Under the pieces are notes generated by a model, which saw only the letters and a program-made list of their open reading frames with translations, did no database searches and was not told the DNA's origin. DNA of 64,000 nt, taken from contig PLZF01000013.1 in the NCBI GenBank assembly GCA_003152015.1, positions 1 to 64,000 of the forward strand. The letters are read 5' to 3'. A program made the position numbers and the translations under genes. Position 1 is the first letter of the stretch. Each line of letters opens with the position of its first letter. Source of the stretch: Acidimicrobiaceae bacterium. Its GTDB lineage: Bacteria; Actinomycetota; Acidimicrobiia; Acidimicrobiales; RAAP-2. Positions 8,720 to 16,408 of this stretch are shown here, piece by piece.

Positions 8720-9129
8720 CAGGCATCACTCCATTCGATATGCGCAGCCATGGCGCCGTCGCTGGCAATCCAGCCCTTGGAGGCGGCGAACTCGAGCATC
8801 GACGCGAAGTTGGTCTCCCACTCGGCCGGGAGTTGGCCGCCTGCGTTCGACGCAGCTCGCGCCGCCAAGGTCCTCACCGTGTCAGGGGGGATGAAGACTG
8901 TCCCATCGGGATCCACCCGGCCGATGTCGTGCTCTCGCAGTGCGGCGGCCAGGGAGTCGAGGGCTGTCGCCGCCTGTCCATCGGCGGCGCCATCATCGGT
9001 TTGAGGGGATACCGCCCGCACCGCGAACCGCTGCATGTCGTCGGGTTGATGGAGGGCGACTCCCGCCGTACCCAGGTCGACCACCACCTCCATCACTGCC
9101 CCCCGATCCGAATCCGCCGTCCAACCCAT
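8719..9129 (-). CDS. Hypothetical protein in the F420-oxidoreductase operon
   Basis: A 136-residue soluble protein that I cannot assign. The first half is variable and acidic; the second half (PPDTVRTLAARAASNAG, then WETNFASMLEFAASKGWI) is helical, resembling an accessory helical bundle. It is the first gene of the leftward operon and is coupled to the oxidoreductase by a TGATG junction at 8717-8721. By position it could be a small partner of the oxidoreductase, but no catalytic motif is visible. Confidence 0.6.
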   Translation of the reverse strand: MGWTADSDRGAVMEVVVDLGTAGVALHQPDDMQRFAVRAVSPQTDDGAADGQAATALDSLAAALREHDIGRVDPDGTVFIPPDTVRTLAARAASNAGGQLPAEWETNFASMLEFAASKGWIASDGAMAAHIEWSDA

Positions 9130-9209
9130 GGGACCCTACAACGCCCGGCCCGCCGCAGTGCTCTCCCTTTGGGACTGATCATGTGTAGTAGTTGTGCAAT
9201 CGTAGGTCC

Positions 9210-9467
9210 ATGTCCCGCAGAATCGGCCTTCGTGAACTCAGACAGAACGCCAGCGAAATTGTGAGGGAGGTGGAGACGGGAGAGACCTTCGACGTCACTG
9301 TTTCTGGCCGGCTCGCAGCCCGGCTGGTTCCCGCCTTGCGATCCCGGTCACACCGGATCGAGGAGATTGCCGACCTCTGGGATGGGGAGGCCGACCCCAC
9401 CTTCTTCGACGACCTCGATCAGGTCGCCGACCGGACGGTCGTCGATCCCCGGGTCCTCCCACAATGA
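9210..9467 (+). CDS. Phd/YefM-type antitoxin (VapB-like)
   Basis: An 85-residue type II antitoxin of the Phd/YefM fold. The N-terminal DNA-binding part reads RRIGLRELRQNASEIVREVE, GETFDVTVSGRLAARLVP, the hallmark of the family; the acidic C-terminal part (LWDGEADPTFFDDLDQ) would wrap the toxin. It should neutralise the downstream PIN protein and repress the shared promoter. ATG 9210 is chosen over an upstream TTG at 9192 because the family motif begins directly after it. Its stop overlaps the toxin start (ATGA at 9464-9467). Confidence 0.88.
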   Translation: MSRRIGLRELRQNASEIVREVETGETFDVTVSGRLAARLVPALRSRSHRIEEIADLWDGEADPTFFDDLDQVADRTVVDPRVLPQ

Positions 9468-9847
9468 ACGCCATCCTGGATACATCGGTCATCGTTTCGG
9501 GAGAAGCGCCCACCCTTGGCGATGACGACCTCTTCGTCACGGCTATTACCTTCGCCGAACTGCACACCGCTGTATTGGTGGCGTCCAACGACGCCGATCG
9601 GGCCACGCGCCTTCGTCGACTGACCAAACTGGCGGCTCTCTATGACCCCCTCCCGGTAGACGCCGGCGTGGCTACCGCCTACGGACGGATTGCCATGCTC
9701 GTGAGGTCGCGGGATGGTTCGTCCCCAACCCGGGCGATGGGTCTCCTCATTGCCGCCACCGCGCTGTCGAACGGATGTCGCCTCTATACCCGCCGGGTCG
9801 GTGATTTCGAAGGCCTCGAAGACGTGGTGGAGGTGGTTGGAGTTTGA
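9464..9847 (+). CDS. PIN-domain toxin (VapC-like) with an altered active site
   Basis: A 127-residue PIN-domain protein; active VapC toxins are Mg-dependent endoribonucleases cutting tRNA or rRNA. Present are the first acidic residue (LDTSV, Asp6), the second (ITFAELHTAV, Glu32) and the last (GDF, Asp114). The third position, normally Asp in the DLLIAATA block, is Gly93 here (MGLLIAATA; codon GGT at 9740-9742), a change reachable from GAT by one base. The usual TRN before the last Asp is TRR. The antitoxin gene directly upstream overlaps by 4 bp. Toxicity may be reduced or lost; this is inference. Confidence 0.88.
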   Translation: MNAILDTSVIVSGEAPTLGDDDLFVTAITFAELHTAVLVASNDADRATRLRRLTKLAALYDPLPVDAGVATAYGRIAMLVRSRDGSSPTRAMGLLIAATALSNGCRLYTRRVGDFEGLEDVVEVVGV

Positions 9848-9948
9848 ATCCGGCCGATGTTCCCGCTGACGACCGTTGGCGTGTGCCGCCGTCGGCGGTG
9901 CCGGGGTTGGAGCGAACGCTCCCCTTTCGGACAGGCCATACTTTCCGC

Positions 9949-11037
9949 ATGCCTGAGACCACCCACCGTGACCCAGCCGAGACCGGTGCCACCTTGGCGG
10001 CATGGGTGGAAGCCCATGCCGCCGGGATCGCCAATGTTCAGGTCAGCAATCTCGAGTCGCCACCAACCAATGGATTCTCGAGCGAGACCATCCTGTTCGA
10101 CGCCACCTGGGATGAACCGGGAGTGGCAGCTACCGACCATCGCCTGGTGGCACGGGTGGCCCCGACCGGTTATACGGTCTTTCTCGACCCTGACTTCGTT
10201 GGACAGTGCCGGGTGATGCGCACCGTGGCTGAGCAGACCGATGTTCCCATGCCATCGGTACTGGGCATCGAAGAGGACACCTCACTCCTCGGAGCACCAT
10301 TCGCGGTCATGGAGTGCATCGACGGGGAGGTGCCGACGGACAATCCGCCCTATGCGTCGGGTGGATGGTTAATGGAGGCAACGCCTGCCGAGCAGGAACG
10401 ACTGTGGTGGAGTGGGTTGGACGCCATGGCCAAGGTGCATGCCACCGATTGGCAGGCCCTCGGGCTCGGATTCCTCGACAACCCCCGGCGGGGCTCGACC
10501 GGGCTCGACCAACAGCTGTCGTACTACCGGGGCTTCTATGCGTGGGCCTCCGAAGGACGACCAATCCCAGTGGCGTCGGCCACCCTCGAGTGGTTGGAGG
10601 CCAACCGCCCCACCGAAGATGCCCCGATGGCGCTGCTGTGGGGAGACAGCCGCATCGGCAACATGATCTTCGACAACTTCAGTTGTGTGGCCGTGCTCGA
10701 TTGGGAGATGACCTGCTTGGGTCAACCGGAGATGGATCTCGGGTGGTGGCTCTACTTCGACCGCCAGTTCACCGAGACCATCAACCTGGATCGACCCGCG
10801 GGGTTTCCGAGCCGGGAAGCCACCATTACCCGCTACGCGAAGCTGCTGGGACGCGACATGGAGAACATTGAGTACTACGAAGTCTTCGCCGGCTTCCGGT
10901 TCGCCCTCATTTTGGCTCGGCTGGGTGCCCTGTTGAAGGACTCGGATATCCTGCCGATCGATTCGGACTTCGAAACCAACAACTTGGCCACCCAATTACT
11001 GGCCACCATGCTCGATCTGCCCGCTCCTGGCAGCTGA
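9949..11037 (+). CDS. Phosphotransferase family protein (APH fold)
   Basis: A 362-residue aminoglycoside-phosphotransferase/choline-kinase fold protein. Markers are VARVAP (ATP-site Lys replaced by a V-A-R stretch as in the acyl-CoA-dehydrogenase-associated subgroup), LLWGDSRIGNMIFDN with the catalytic Asp and metal-binding Asn, and VAVLDWEMTCLGQPEMDLGW carrying the DxE/DxD metal motif. In actinobacteria these kinase-like proteins often sit near fatty-acid or steroid catabolism genes; the substrate is unknown and not necessarily an antibiotic. ATG 9949 (MPETTHRDPAE) is preferred; an in-frame GTG/TTG-type extension back to 9844 overlaps the toxin stop and would add 35 non-conserved residues. 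Confidence 0.88.
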   Translation: MPETTHRDPAETGATLAAWVEAHAAGIANVQVSNLESPPTNGFSSETILFDATWDEPGVAATDHRLVARVAPTGYTVFLDPDFVGQCRVMRTVAEQTDVPMPSVLGIEEDTSLLGAPFAVMECIDGEVPTDNPPYASGGWLMEATPAEQERLWWSGLDAMAKVHATDWQALGLGFLDNPRRGSTGLDQQLSYYRGFYAWASEGRPIPVASATLEWLEANRPTEDAPMALLWGDSRIGNMIFDNFSCVAVLDWEMTCLGQPEMDLGWWLYFDRQFTETINLDRPAGFPSREATITRYAKLLGRDMENIEYYEVFAGFRFALILARLGALLKDSDILPIDSDFETNNLATQLLATMLDLPAPGS

Positions 11038-11061
11038 ACCGCCCGGGGGTCGGTGACGTAC

Positions 11062-11085
11062 GGCGGTATGGCGGTATGGCGGTAC
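11062..11085. repeat. 8-bp tandem repeat between convergent genes
   Basis: GGCGGTAT is repeated (11062-11069, 11070-11077) and followed by GGCGGTAC (11078-11085), in the 58-bp gap between two converging genes. No hairpin or terminator is obvious from it. Confidence 0.85.
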
Positions 11086-11095
11086 ACCAACCGAG

Positions 11096-11473
11096 TCAGG
11101 CCGCCGAGGTTGGTGCCGTTCCGGGCACGCCGTGCTCACGGAGGCGATCTGCCACCCAGGTGATCCCGGCCGGTTTGGCCATTTCGGCCTGCCACCCGGA
11201 AAGGACCCTCTCCATCTCGTCGTGAGTGGCGACGTAGCCGACAATGGTGACGACCACTTCGTCAACCGAGAGGTTCTCCACTTCGACATCCCCGAACGGC
11301 GTATAGGAACCGGCCTCGGGAACCATCTCGAGCATGGCGTACAACTCGCCGGTGTCCTCCACCCAACTCAGCTCGTACCGGTTTCCGGTGGCGTCATACC
11401 AGTTCGTCCCCAGCTCGATCTCGGCTGACTGTCGGCGCCGCTCGTCGGCACTGTAAAACTCCTCGATATTCAT
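11096..11473 (-). CDS. Hypothetical protein, small and acidic
   Basis: A 125-residue soluble protein that I do not recognise. It starts MNIEEFYSADERRRQSAEIELGTNWYD and then has the beta-type segments NRYELSWVEDTGELYAML and VEVENLSVDEVVVTIVGYV, ending with a helix (HDEMERVLSGWQAEMAK). Asp and Glu dominate. The ATG at 11473 is preceded by CAGGAG, a good ribosome site. It stands alone, converging on the phosphotransferase gene; longer in-frame extension upstream overlaps unrelated intergenic sequence. Confidence 0.7.
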   Translation of the reverse strand: MNIEEFYSADERRRQSAEIELGTNWYDATGNRYELSWVEDTGELYAMLEMVPEAGSYTPFGDVEVENLSVDEVVVTIVGYVATHDEMERVLSGWQAEMAKPAGITWVADRLREHGVPGTAPTSAA

Positions 11474-11562
11474 CGGACTCCTGTCTGATTGTGGCAACGG
11501 CGTGGCTGGATGGTACGTCGGTTGGTCGATGGGTGATGGAGCGGGTCGAGATCGAACCAGGT

Positions 11563-12759
11563 TTACTGACCGGAGCTGGCGGGAAGTGGGAAGCCAGTGG
11601 CCTGGGCCCACGCCGGATCGATGACGTAATTGCCAGCGGGTTCGATTCCGAGCACCACCACCGGGGCGTCGACCCGGTTCCCGGTGCCCGGATCGATGGT
11701 GATCTCCCCCGTGATGCCAGTCATATTGACAGTATGGGAGAGCGCGGCGCGAGTGGCAGTTTGCTTCCAACCGCCGGCCGCCGTCACCGCTTTCGCCAAC
11801 AGCTCCACCGAGTCATAGGTAAAGGTGCCCCAGGTACCTGGGGCGGCATGGAAAGCGGCCTGGTACTGGGACACGTAGGCCGTCGCCCCCGTAAATTGCT
11901 GAGCGGAGGGCACCCCGCTGTTCAGGCATGTTTGAGCCACCGGGCCGGTGGCGGCGGCGACAAAGTCGGGACCCTGCGCAGCCAGGTCCACGAAACACCT
12001 GGCTCCCACACCGAGTTGGGCTGCCTGTTTGGCTATCTGGCCCGCCACTGTGCCGTAGGCGGCGATATACAGCACGTCGGGATGTGCCTCCTTGATCGTG
12101 GCCAGGACAGTGTCGAAGTTCGTCTGGCTCTCATGTACCGGCGCAACCGTGATCGGGGCGTGCCCGGCCACCGTCAACAGTCCCTCGAGCTGGGTGGCGA
12201 TGCTGGCCGTATAGGCAGAGGTGTCGTAGATGATGGCTACCCGGGTGGCATGGAGTTGATCAGTGAGCTCTTTTGCTTCCACCGGTGCCACCTGGACGTC
12301 CATCGGCTGGGTGGTAACTCCAAAACCCTGGGTCTGGTGGGCACTGGTGAGACGCACGATCCCCGTGCCGGCCGAGCGGTAGATGGAGAGATTGTCCACT
12401 CCGACTCCAGAGTTGAACGGTCCCACCACGCCGAACACGCCTTGTTGCACCATGTGCTTGGCCACAGTGACCCCGGTACCCGGAAGCGCCGCATCGTCGG
12501 CCCGCACCAGCTGCAACTTCACCCCGTCGACCCCGCCGGCTGCGTTAATCTGGTTTGCCGCAAGTTGAGCGCCGCGATACATGTCCGCGCCAGTAGCCGA
12601 CTGAGGTCCCGTCATCGGACCCTCAATGGCAATGCGCCCTGGCGCCGGGGTACTGGATGACGGTGTCGGTGACGACGAAAAGGAAGAACACCCTGATGCC
12701 GCCAGGCCAACCACCAGGATGGCGACAATGGTAAACGGAAGACGGTGAAAGGGTGCCAT
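11563..12759 (-). CDS. ABC-type substrate-binding lipoprotein (branched-chain amino acid family)
   Basis: A 398-residue periplasmic-binding-protein type 1 (Leu/Ile/Val receptor family). The N-terminus has a signal peptide ending in the lipobox GLAASGCSS, so it is anchored to the membrane. It continues with IAIEGPMTGPQSATGADMYRG, GGVDGVKLQLVRADDAALPG (ligand lobe 1), VVGPFNSGVG, TRVAIIYDTSAYTASIATQL and TWGTFTYDSVELLAKAVTAA, the canonical order of the family. Ligands include amino acids, amides and aromatic acids. No matching permease or ATPase gene is adjacent, so it is an orphan receptor in this window. Confidence in the fold is high, in the ligand low. Confidence 0.9.
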   Translation of the reverse strand: MAPFHRLPFTIVAILVVGLAASGCSSFSSSPTPSSSTPAPGRIAIEGPMTGPQSATGADMYRGAQLAANQINAAGGVDGVKLQLVRADDAALPGTGVTVAKHMVQQGVFGVVGPFNSGVGVDNLSIYRSAGTGIVRLTSAHQTQGFGVTTQPMDVQVAPVEAKELTDQLHATRVAIIYDTSAYTASIATQLEGLLTVAGHAPITVAPVHESQTNFDTVLATIKEAHPDVLYIAAYGTVAGQIAKQAAQLGVGARCFVDLAAQGPDFVAAATGPVAQTCLNSGVPSAQQFTGATAYVSQYQAAFHAAPGTWGTFTYDSVELLAKAVTAAGGWKQTATRAALSHTVNMTGITGEITIDPGTGNRVDAPVVVLGIEPAGNYVIDPAWAQATGFPLPASSGQ

Positions 12760-12847
12760 CCGCCAGACGCTAGTGGTAGCAGATCACCCCTGCCGTCAGG
12801 CAGGCTGATCCCAAGCCTTCAACAAGTGAGCGCTGATCATGTAGAGC

Positions 12848-13458
12848 TCAGCGGCCGCTGGCGTCGATCAGTCCGTATCGACGTCGCACCGCCAGGTCGA
12901 TCCTGTTGAAACCGGTGTTGACGACAATGCCGGCGCTGATGATCACGATCACCAGCGCCGCGACCACCGCAAAGTAACCCTCAGTGTGGGCGTTCTCGGT
13001 CCGTCCACCCAACCCGACCTGACCTGCCACCTGAATGAGAACTCGCCCGCCATCAGCGCATGCCAGGCAAAGGCCCAACCCTGCTTGAGGCTCCTGAGCA
13101 CGACGGGGAGCGCAGCCGGCAACACGACATGACATTGCAGGGCGAACCCCCGGGCTCCGAGAATTCGCCGGGCACGGGTAAGCCGCGGAGGCACCTGATC
13201 GATGCCGGAGATGAATCCGTTGACGATTGCCGGCGCAGATCCCGATACGATCATGAGAACTACCGCCTTCGACGAGAGGCCGAATACCATCACCGCTAAC
13301 GGGAACCAGAGAACCGATGGCATGGCCTGCATGCCGGTGATGAGTGATCCGATGGCAGCCCGCAGAACCGGTACCCGGGAGATGGCGGTGCCCAACACCG
13401 CGCCAAGGCCAATGGCGATGGCGATGGCGCTCAGCTTGGGCCACGTCGCGTCCCACAC
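12848..13458 (-). pseudogene. SsuC/TauC-type ABC permease, truncated and frameshifted
   Basis: Remains of a membrane permease for a nitrate/sulfonate/taurine-type importer. Residues matching the family run from VWDATWPKLSAIAIAIGLG through MPSVLWFPLAVMVFGLSS, VNGFISGIDQVPPRLTRA and the EAA-like loop ARRILGARGFALQCHVVLPAALP to WAFAWHALMAGE. Near 13040 the frame shifts by one base and the rest (LIQVAGQVGLGG, then YFAVVAALVIVIISAGIVVN) continues in another frame to the stop at 12848. An in-frame TAG precedes the first conserved residue, and the usual N-terminal 50 or so residues with the first helix are missing. It follows a similarly broken ATPase gene. Confidence 0.82.
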
Positions 13459-13525
13459 ACGCTAGAGCCGGCTAACAGTTCCGATGGCCAGAGGTATCTC
13501 GAGCGCGTCGAGCCCGGCCCAGTCG

Positions 13526-14213
13526 TCATCGAGCGTGCCGGGAGGTGTGTCGGGATCCGGACGGGCGAGGCTGGCGAGCATGGCGGCGCATCTCGGATCG
13601 GAGTTCGTCAGTGACCATGGCGGCCAGATCGGTGACTTCGGCAGAGGAGATACGACGGGGACGGGGCTGGTCGATGGGGCAGACGGCCGCCACTCGGACT
13701 GGTCTGCTGGTCAGCAACACAATCCGGTCACCGAGTCGCGCCGCTTCACGCACATTGTGAGTTACGAACATCACGGTAACGCCACGCTCTAACCAAAGTC
13801 GCTCGAGTCATCGTGGAGGAGGTCGCGGGAGATTGCATCCAGCGCGTCGAATGGTTCGTCCATCAAGAGCAGTTGTGCATTCTGGGCAAGTGCCCGAGCC
13901 AGTGCCACCCGCTGACGCGTCCCACTCGAGAGTTCATGGGAAATTTGCGGGCAAAGCCGGCGAAGATTGGCTGGTCTTCGGCCGAACCGGTTGAAACCTG
14001 CAAAGTCCCCGCCGAAGGCGTGTCCAGCCCGGCAAGCAAATTGAGAAGCGTCGTCTTTCCACAACCCGAAGCGCCGACGATGTATCCGAGCTCGCCGGCC
14101 GCGTTGTTGAGGCAAATGTCCTGTAACGCCGCAGCACTCGCGTTACCCACGCCGTGCCGTTTCGACACACCCTCCAGTGACACCGCGGGTGCAGAAACGG
14201 CTACGACGGTCAT
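13526..14213 (-). pseudogene. SsuB/TauB-type ABC ATPase, internal deletion and frameshifts
   Basis: The N-terminus is intact: MTVVAVSAPAVSLEGVSKRH, then a Walker [19 protein letters not shown]. After PIFAGFA the sequence jumps, in another frame, to the signature region [20 protein letters not shown] and Walker [20 protein letters not shown]. The expected Q-loop and helical segment of about 60 residues are missing. A third frame then supplies MMFVTHNVREAARLGDRIVLLTS with the H-loop His. So the gene has at least two frame changes and a deletion and cannot make a working ATPase. It retains the 4-bp ATGA junction with the gene fragment upstream. Confidence 0.85.
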
Positions 14214-14332
14214 GACGTCGACACCTGGGGTTGTCCATCGCTCCGCAATAATTGATTCAACGGCCCGAGGTCATAGAGCCCGGTGATCTTGGTTGTAGGG
14301 AATCCAACCGGCCCAGCGTCCCGCACATCGAC
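14210..14332 (-). pseudogene. C-terminal fragment of the gene upstream of the ABC ATPase
   Basis: A short reading frame (VRDAGPVGFPTTKITGLYDL, then GPLNQLLRSDGQPQVSTS) ends with a TGA that overlaps the ATPase ATG (ATGA at 14210-14213), the same junction style as the intact operons here. By position it should be the tail of a substrate-binding protein of the same importer; the rest of the gene is absent, replaced within 150 bp by a tRNA. Identification is positional only. Confidence 0.4.
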
Positions 14333-14474
14333 GTGTGAACACCAGGGTTGGTGCGGGTACTGCAGGCGGTTGGGGTAGTGCAAGGCCCCGAGTCCCAAGC
14401 CGGGTCGTTGAACCCCCCAGCGACCGGGAGACGAAAAGGTCGCGTAAGGCTCCTGAGAAGAGTTCTCTCAGAAC

Positions 14475-14550
14475 TGGTGGGGCAGGCAGGGATCGAACCT
14501 GCGACCGAGGGATTATGAGTCCCCTGCTCTGACCACTGAGCTACTGCCCC
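14475..14550 (-). tRNA. tRNA-Met (anticodon CAU, elongator-type)
   Basis: On the minus strand GGGGCAG pairs with CTGCCCC, the D arm reads AGCTCAGTGGTCAGAGC, the anticodon loop is CTCATAA on a perfect stem, and the T arm is GGTTCGATCC. The 3' CCA is encoded. The closed first acceptor pair (G-C) argues against an initiator tRNA. A CAU anticodon could also belong to a lysidine-modified tRNA-Ile, so the amino acid is slightly uncertain. Confidence 0.88.
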
Positions 14551-14702
14551 GACCCCGGAAAACGTACACGGCGGAAAGCAACCCGGCCGCCACCCGGGAA
14601 GTCGTTGCACATTCGAACCGGCGGCCCGATCCTCACCCGCTGCCGTGTAGCAAATGCGCTCATGGTGGGCTTACGAGCACAGCTACCGCAATAAACGCGC
14701 GG

Positions 14703-15740
14703 TCATGCTCCAGGAGGGGGGCTGTTCACCACCAGAGCCGGGTCGCCCGTCGGGCTAAGGCTCCCCACCAACTGTAGGGAGGTAGCTCCGCGGCGACCAA
14801 GCGCATCATCGAGAAACTTGACAGTTTCCGCCCGCATCGCGATCGCAGAAGCGGTGGTGCCTACAAACGTGTCGAGGTGGTCACCCCCGGCTGTCGACAC
14901 GAACACCTTCGCCATGTCGGCCGACTGATACACCTGGTACGCGTCGGGATACAGGCCATATTCGTCGTTGGTCCCCACCGCCACCATCAGCGCCCCCGGG
15001 GTGGGTGCGCTCCAGGGTCCATCCACCCCGCCGGGGATCTGGCTCGATAATGACACATACGCCCGTATACGGTGATCGGCAAAGGCCGGGTTGAGCGCCA
15101 GCATGGCGACGTCGGTGCCCCCGTCCGAGTGGCCGGCCACCGCTATCCGTGCCGGATCCACCTTCCCGGCCGCTCCATTCAGCATCGCAGTGATGAGGAA
15201 GGACAGGTCCCGCGCCTCATTGGGGAAGTCGGTGACGGGAGTCCCCGGCAGCGTGTCGGCCGAATCAGGAAACGTGGGTGCGGCGACCAGGTAGCCCGCC
15301 GCCGCCCAAGTATCGAGAAGCGACTCGTAGACGTGGGGGTCAGAATTCCACCCGTGGGCAAAGACCACCAACGGGAGAGGGCCGACCGCGCCTTCGGGGC
15401 GGCGGATCACGGTGGTCAATACCCGACCGGACTGAGCCGGGGCATCTCCGCGCTCCGAGGTCTCCCGACTTGGGTCGGAGAGGGCGATCGTCTCATCCTG
15501 TACACCGAACGGCGGTTGAGGAGTAGACGCTGCTGTGGCGCCCGGCGAACGGGTGGCCGGTGCCGTCGTCGCCACATGAGCACCCTTCACCAGGTCCGGC
15601 GACGTGGCCAGGGCGATCCCAATCGAGATCGCCACCACCACGAGCACGGTCGCCAGGACAACGATGGTGCGGCGACGCCAATCGACCCGGCCAGGATCAT
15701 GGCGCCGAAGGGTCCGTTTTTGCAGTGGTGGGTCCACCAC
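14703..15740 (-). CDS. Membrane-anchored alpha/beta hydrolase (dienelactone-hydrolase/PET-hydrolase-like)
   Basis: A 345-residue alpha/beta-hydrolase with an N-terminal basic stretch and one membrane segment (TIVVLATVLVVVAISIGIAL, about residues 26-45), so the catalytic part faces outside. After a Pro/Thr/Ala-rich linker comes LPLVVFAHGWNSDPHVYESL (oxyanion HG), the nucleophile elbow VAGHSDGGTD (Ser about residue 204), ALMVAVGTNDEYG (acid) and GGDHLDTFVG (His about residue 287). The Ser-Asp-His triad is complete. Substrate could be a lipid or carboxylic ester. The gene is flanked by two tRNA genes and has no operon partner. Confidence 0.87.
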   Translation of the reverse strand: MVDPPLQKRTLRRHDPGRVDWRRRTIVVLATVLVVVAISIGIALATSPDLVKGAHVATTAPATRSPGATAASTPQPPFGVQDETIALSDPSRETSERGDAPAQSGRVLTTVIRRPEGAVGPLPLVVFAHGWNSDPHVYESLLDTWAAAGYLVAAPTFPDSADTLPGTPVTDFPNEARDLSFLITAMLNGAAGKVDPARIAVAGHSDGGTDVAMLALNPAFADHRIRAYVSLSSQIPGGVDGPWSAPTPGALMVAVGTNDEYGLYPDAYQVYQSADMAKVFVSTAGGDHLDTFVGTTASAIAMRAETVKFLDDALGRRGATSLQLVGSLSPTGDPALVVNSPPPGA

Positions 15741-15829
15741 CTACCCCCTTGGGTCCGCCGGTCACCCGTCGCCGGTATCCCTGGCCAGGACCGAGCTGGT
15801 TCGGCTCCACCAGGAAACACTGGACAAAG

Positions 15830-15902
15830 CTCCGGGGGAGAGACTCGAACTCTCAACCTAGCGGTTAACAGCCGCTCGCTCTGCCGATTGAGCTACCCCG
15901 GA
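15830..15902 (-). tRNA. tRNA-Asn (anticodon GUU)
   Basis: The minus strand reads acceptor TCCGGGG paired with CCCCGGA, D arm AGCTCAATCGGCAGAGC, anticodon loop CTGTTAA (GTT) on a GCGG/CCGC stem, and T arm AGTTCGAGTCT. The discriminator is G, as expected for asparagine tRNA. No CCA is encoded. Confidence 0.95.
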
Positions 15903-16061
15903 AAGCCTCAGCCGCGCCAGATTCCCGGAACGGTGTGCCAGAGGACATTAGCCTGTGATCGTCCCACCCTTCGCCCGTCTTGGCATCTTCTGCACCCAGG
16001 GCAGATCTATCCCACCGTGCCAAAGATGCAAACTCGCCCCCAACCGGGCCACAATGGTCGG

Positions 16062-16388
16062 ATGAAGTTTCGGATCGGCACTGCCGTCGCCTTTGGACTC
16101 GGATATATCCTCGGAACCAAGGCTGGACGAGAACGATACGACCAGATCGTCAAAGTGTCCGGGAAGGTCAGGCGGTCCGCACCGGTCGCGGGGTCGATCG
16201 GCGTCGTCACCGAAAAAGCCAAGGCGGCAGCCAGTCTGAGTGTCGAGCGGGCCAGGGACGCGGTCAGCTCTCGCCTCGGGTGGCGCGACGGCGACGACGC
16301 CGCCGACGCCATCGCCAGCAGCATGGCCAACGACCTGGCCTCAGCCATCAATGGCCATCGGGTACCCACCCCCCGAACGCGGCACTGA
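16062..16388 (+). CDS. YtxH-like small membrane-associated protein
   Basis: A 108-residue protein starting MKFRIGTAVAFGLGYILGTK, AGRERYDQI. The FGLGYILGTKAGRERY block is the characteristic N-terminus of small actinobacterial YtxH-like proteins: a short glycine-zipper membrane segment followed by a charged amphipathic helix (VRRSAPVAGSIGVVTEKAKA). The function of the family is unsettled (envelope stress is suggested). Start ATG 16062 is the first after the tRNA-Asn region; a longer open frame upstream runs antisense through the hydrolase gene and the tRNA and is not coding. It converges on the sigma-factor gene. Confidence 0.8.
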   Translation: MKFRIGTAVAFGLGYILGTKAGRERYDQIVKVSGKVRRSAPVAGSIGVVTEKAKAAASLSVERARDAVSSRLGWRDGDDAADAIASSMANDLASAINGHRVPTPRTRH

Positions 16389-16408
16389 CGCCTCACCGAA
16401 AACGTGGT

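Noticed and set aside
11491-12660. Plus-strand frame of 389 codons opposite the substrate-binding lipoprotein
   Set aside because: The minus-strand product has a lipobox and full receptor motifs; the plus frame has none.
14475-14550. tRNA-Met as an integration site of a mobile element
   Set aside because: No direct repeat of its 3' end was seen on either side and no integrase is present; the neighbouring broken genes are simple decay.
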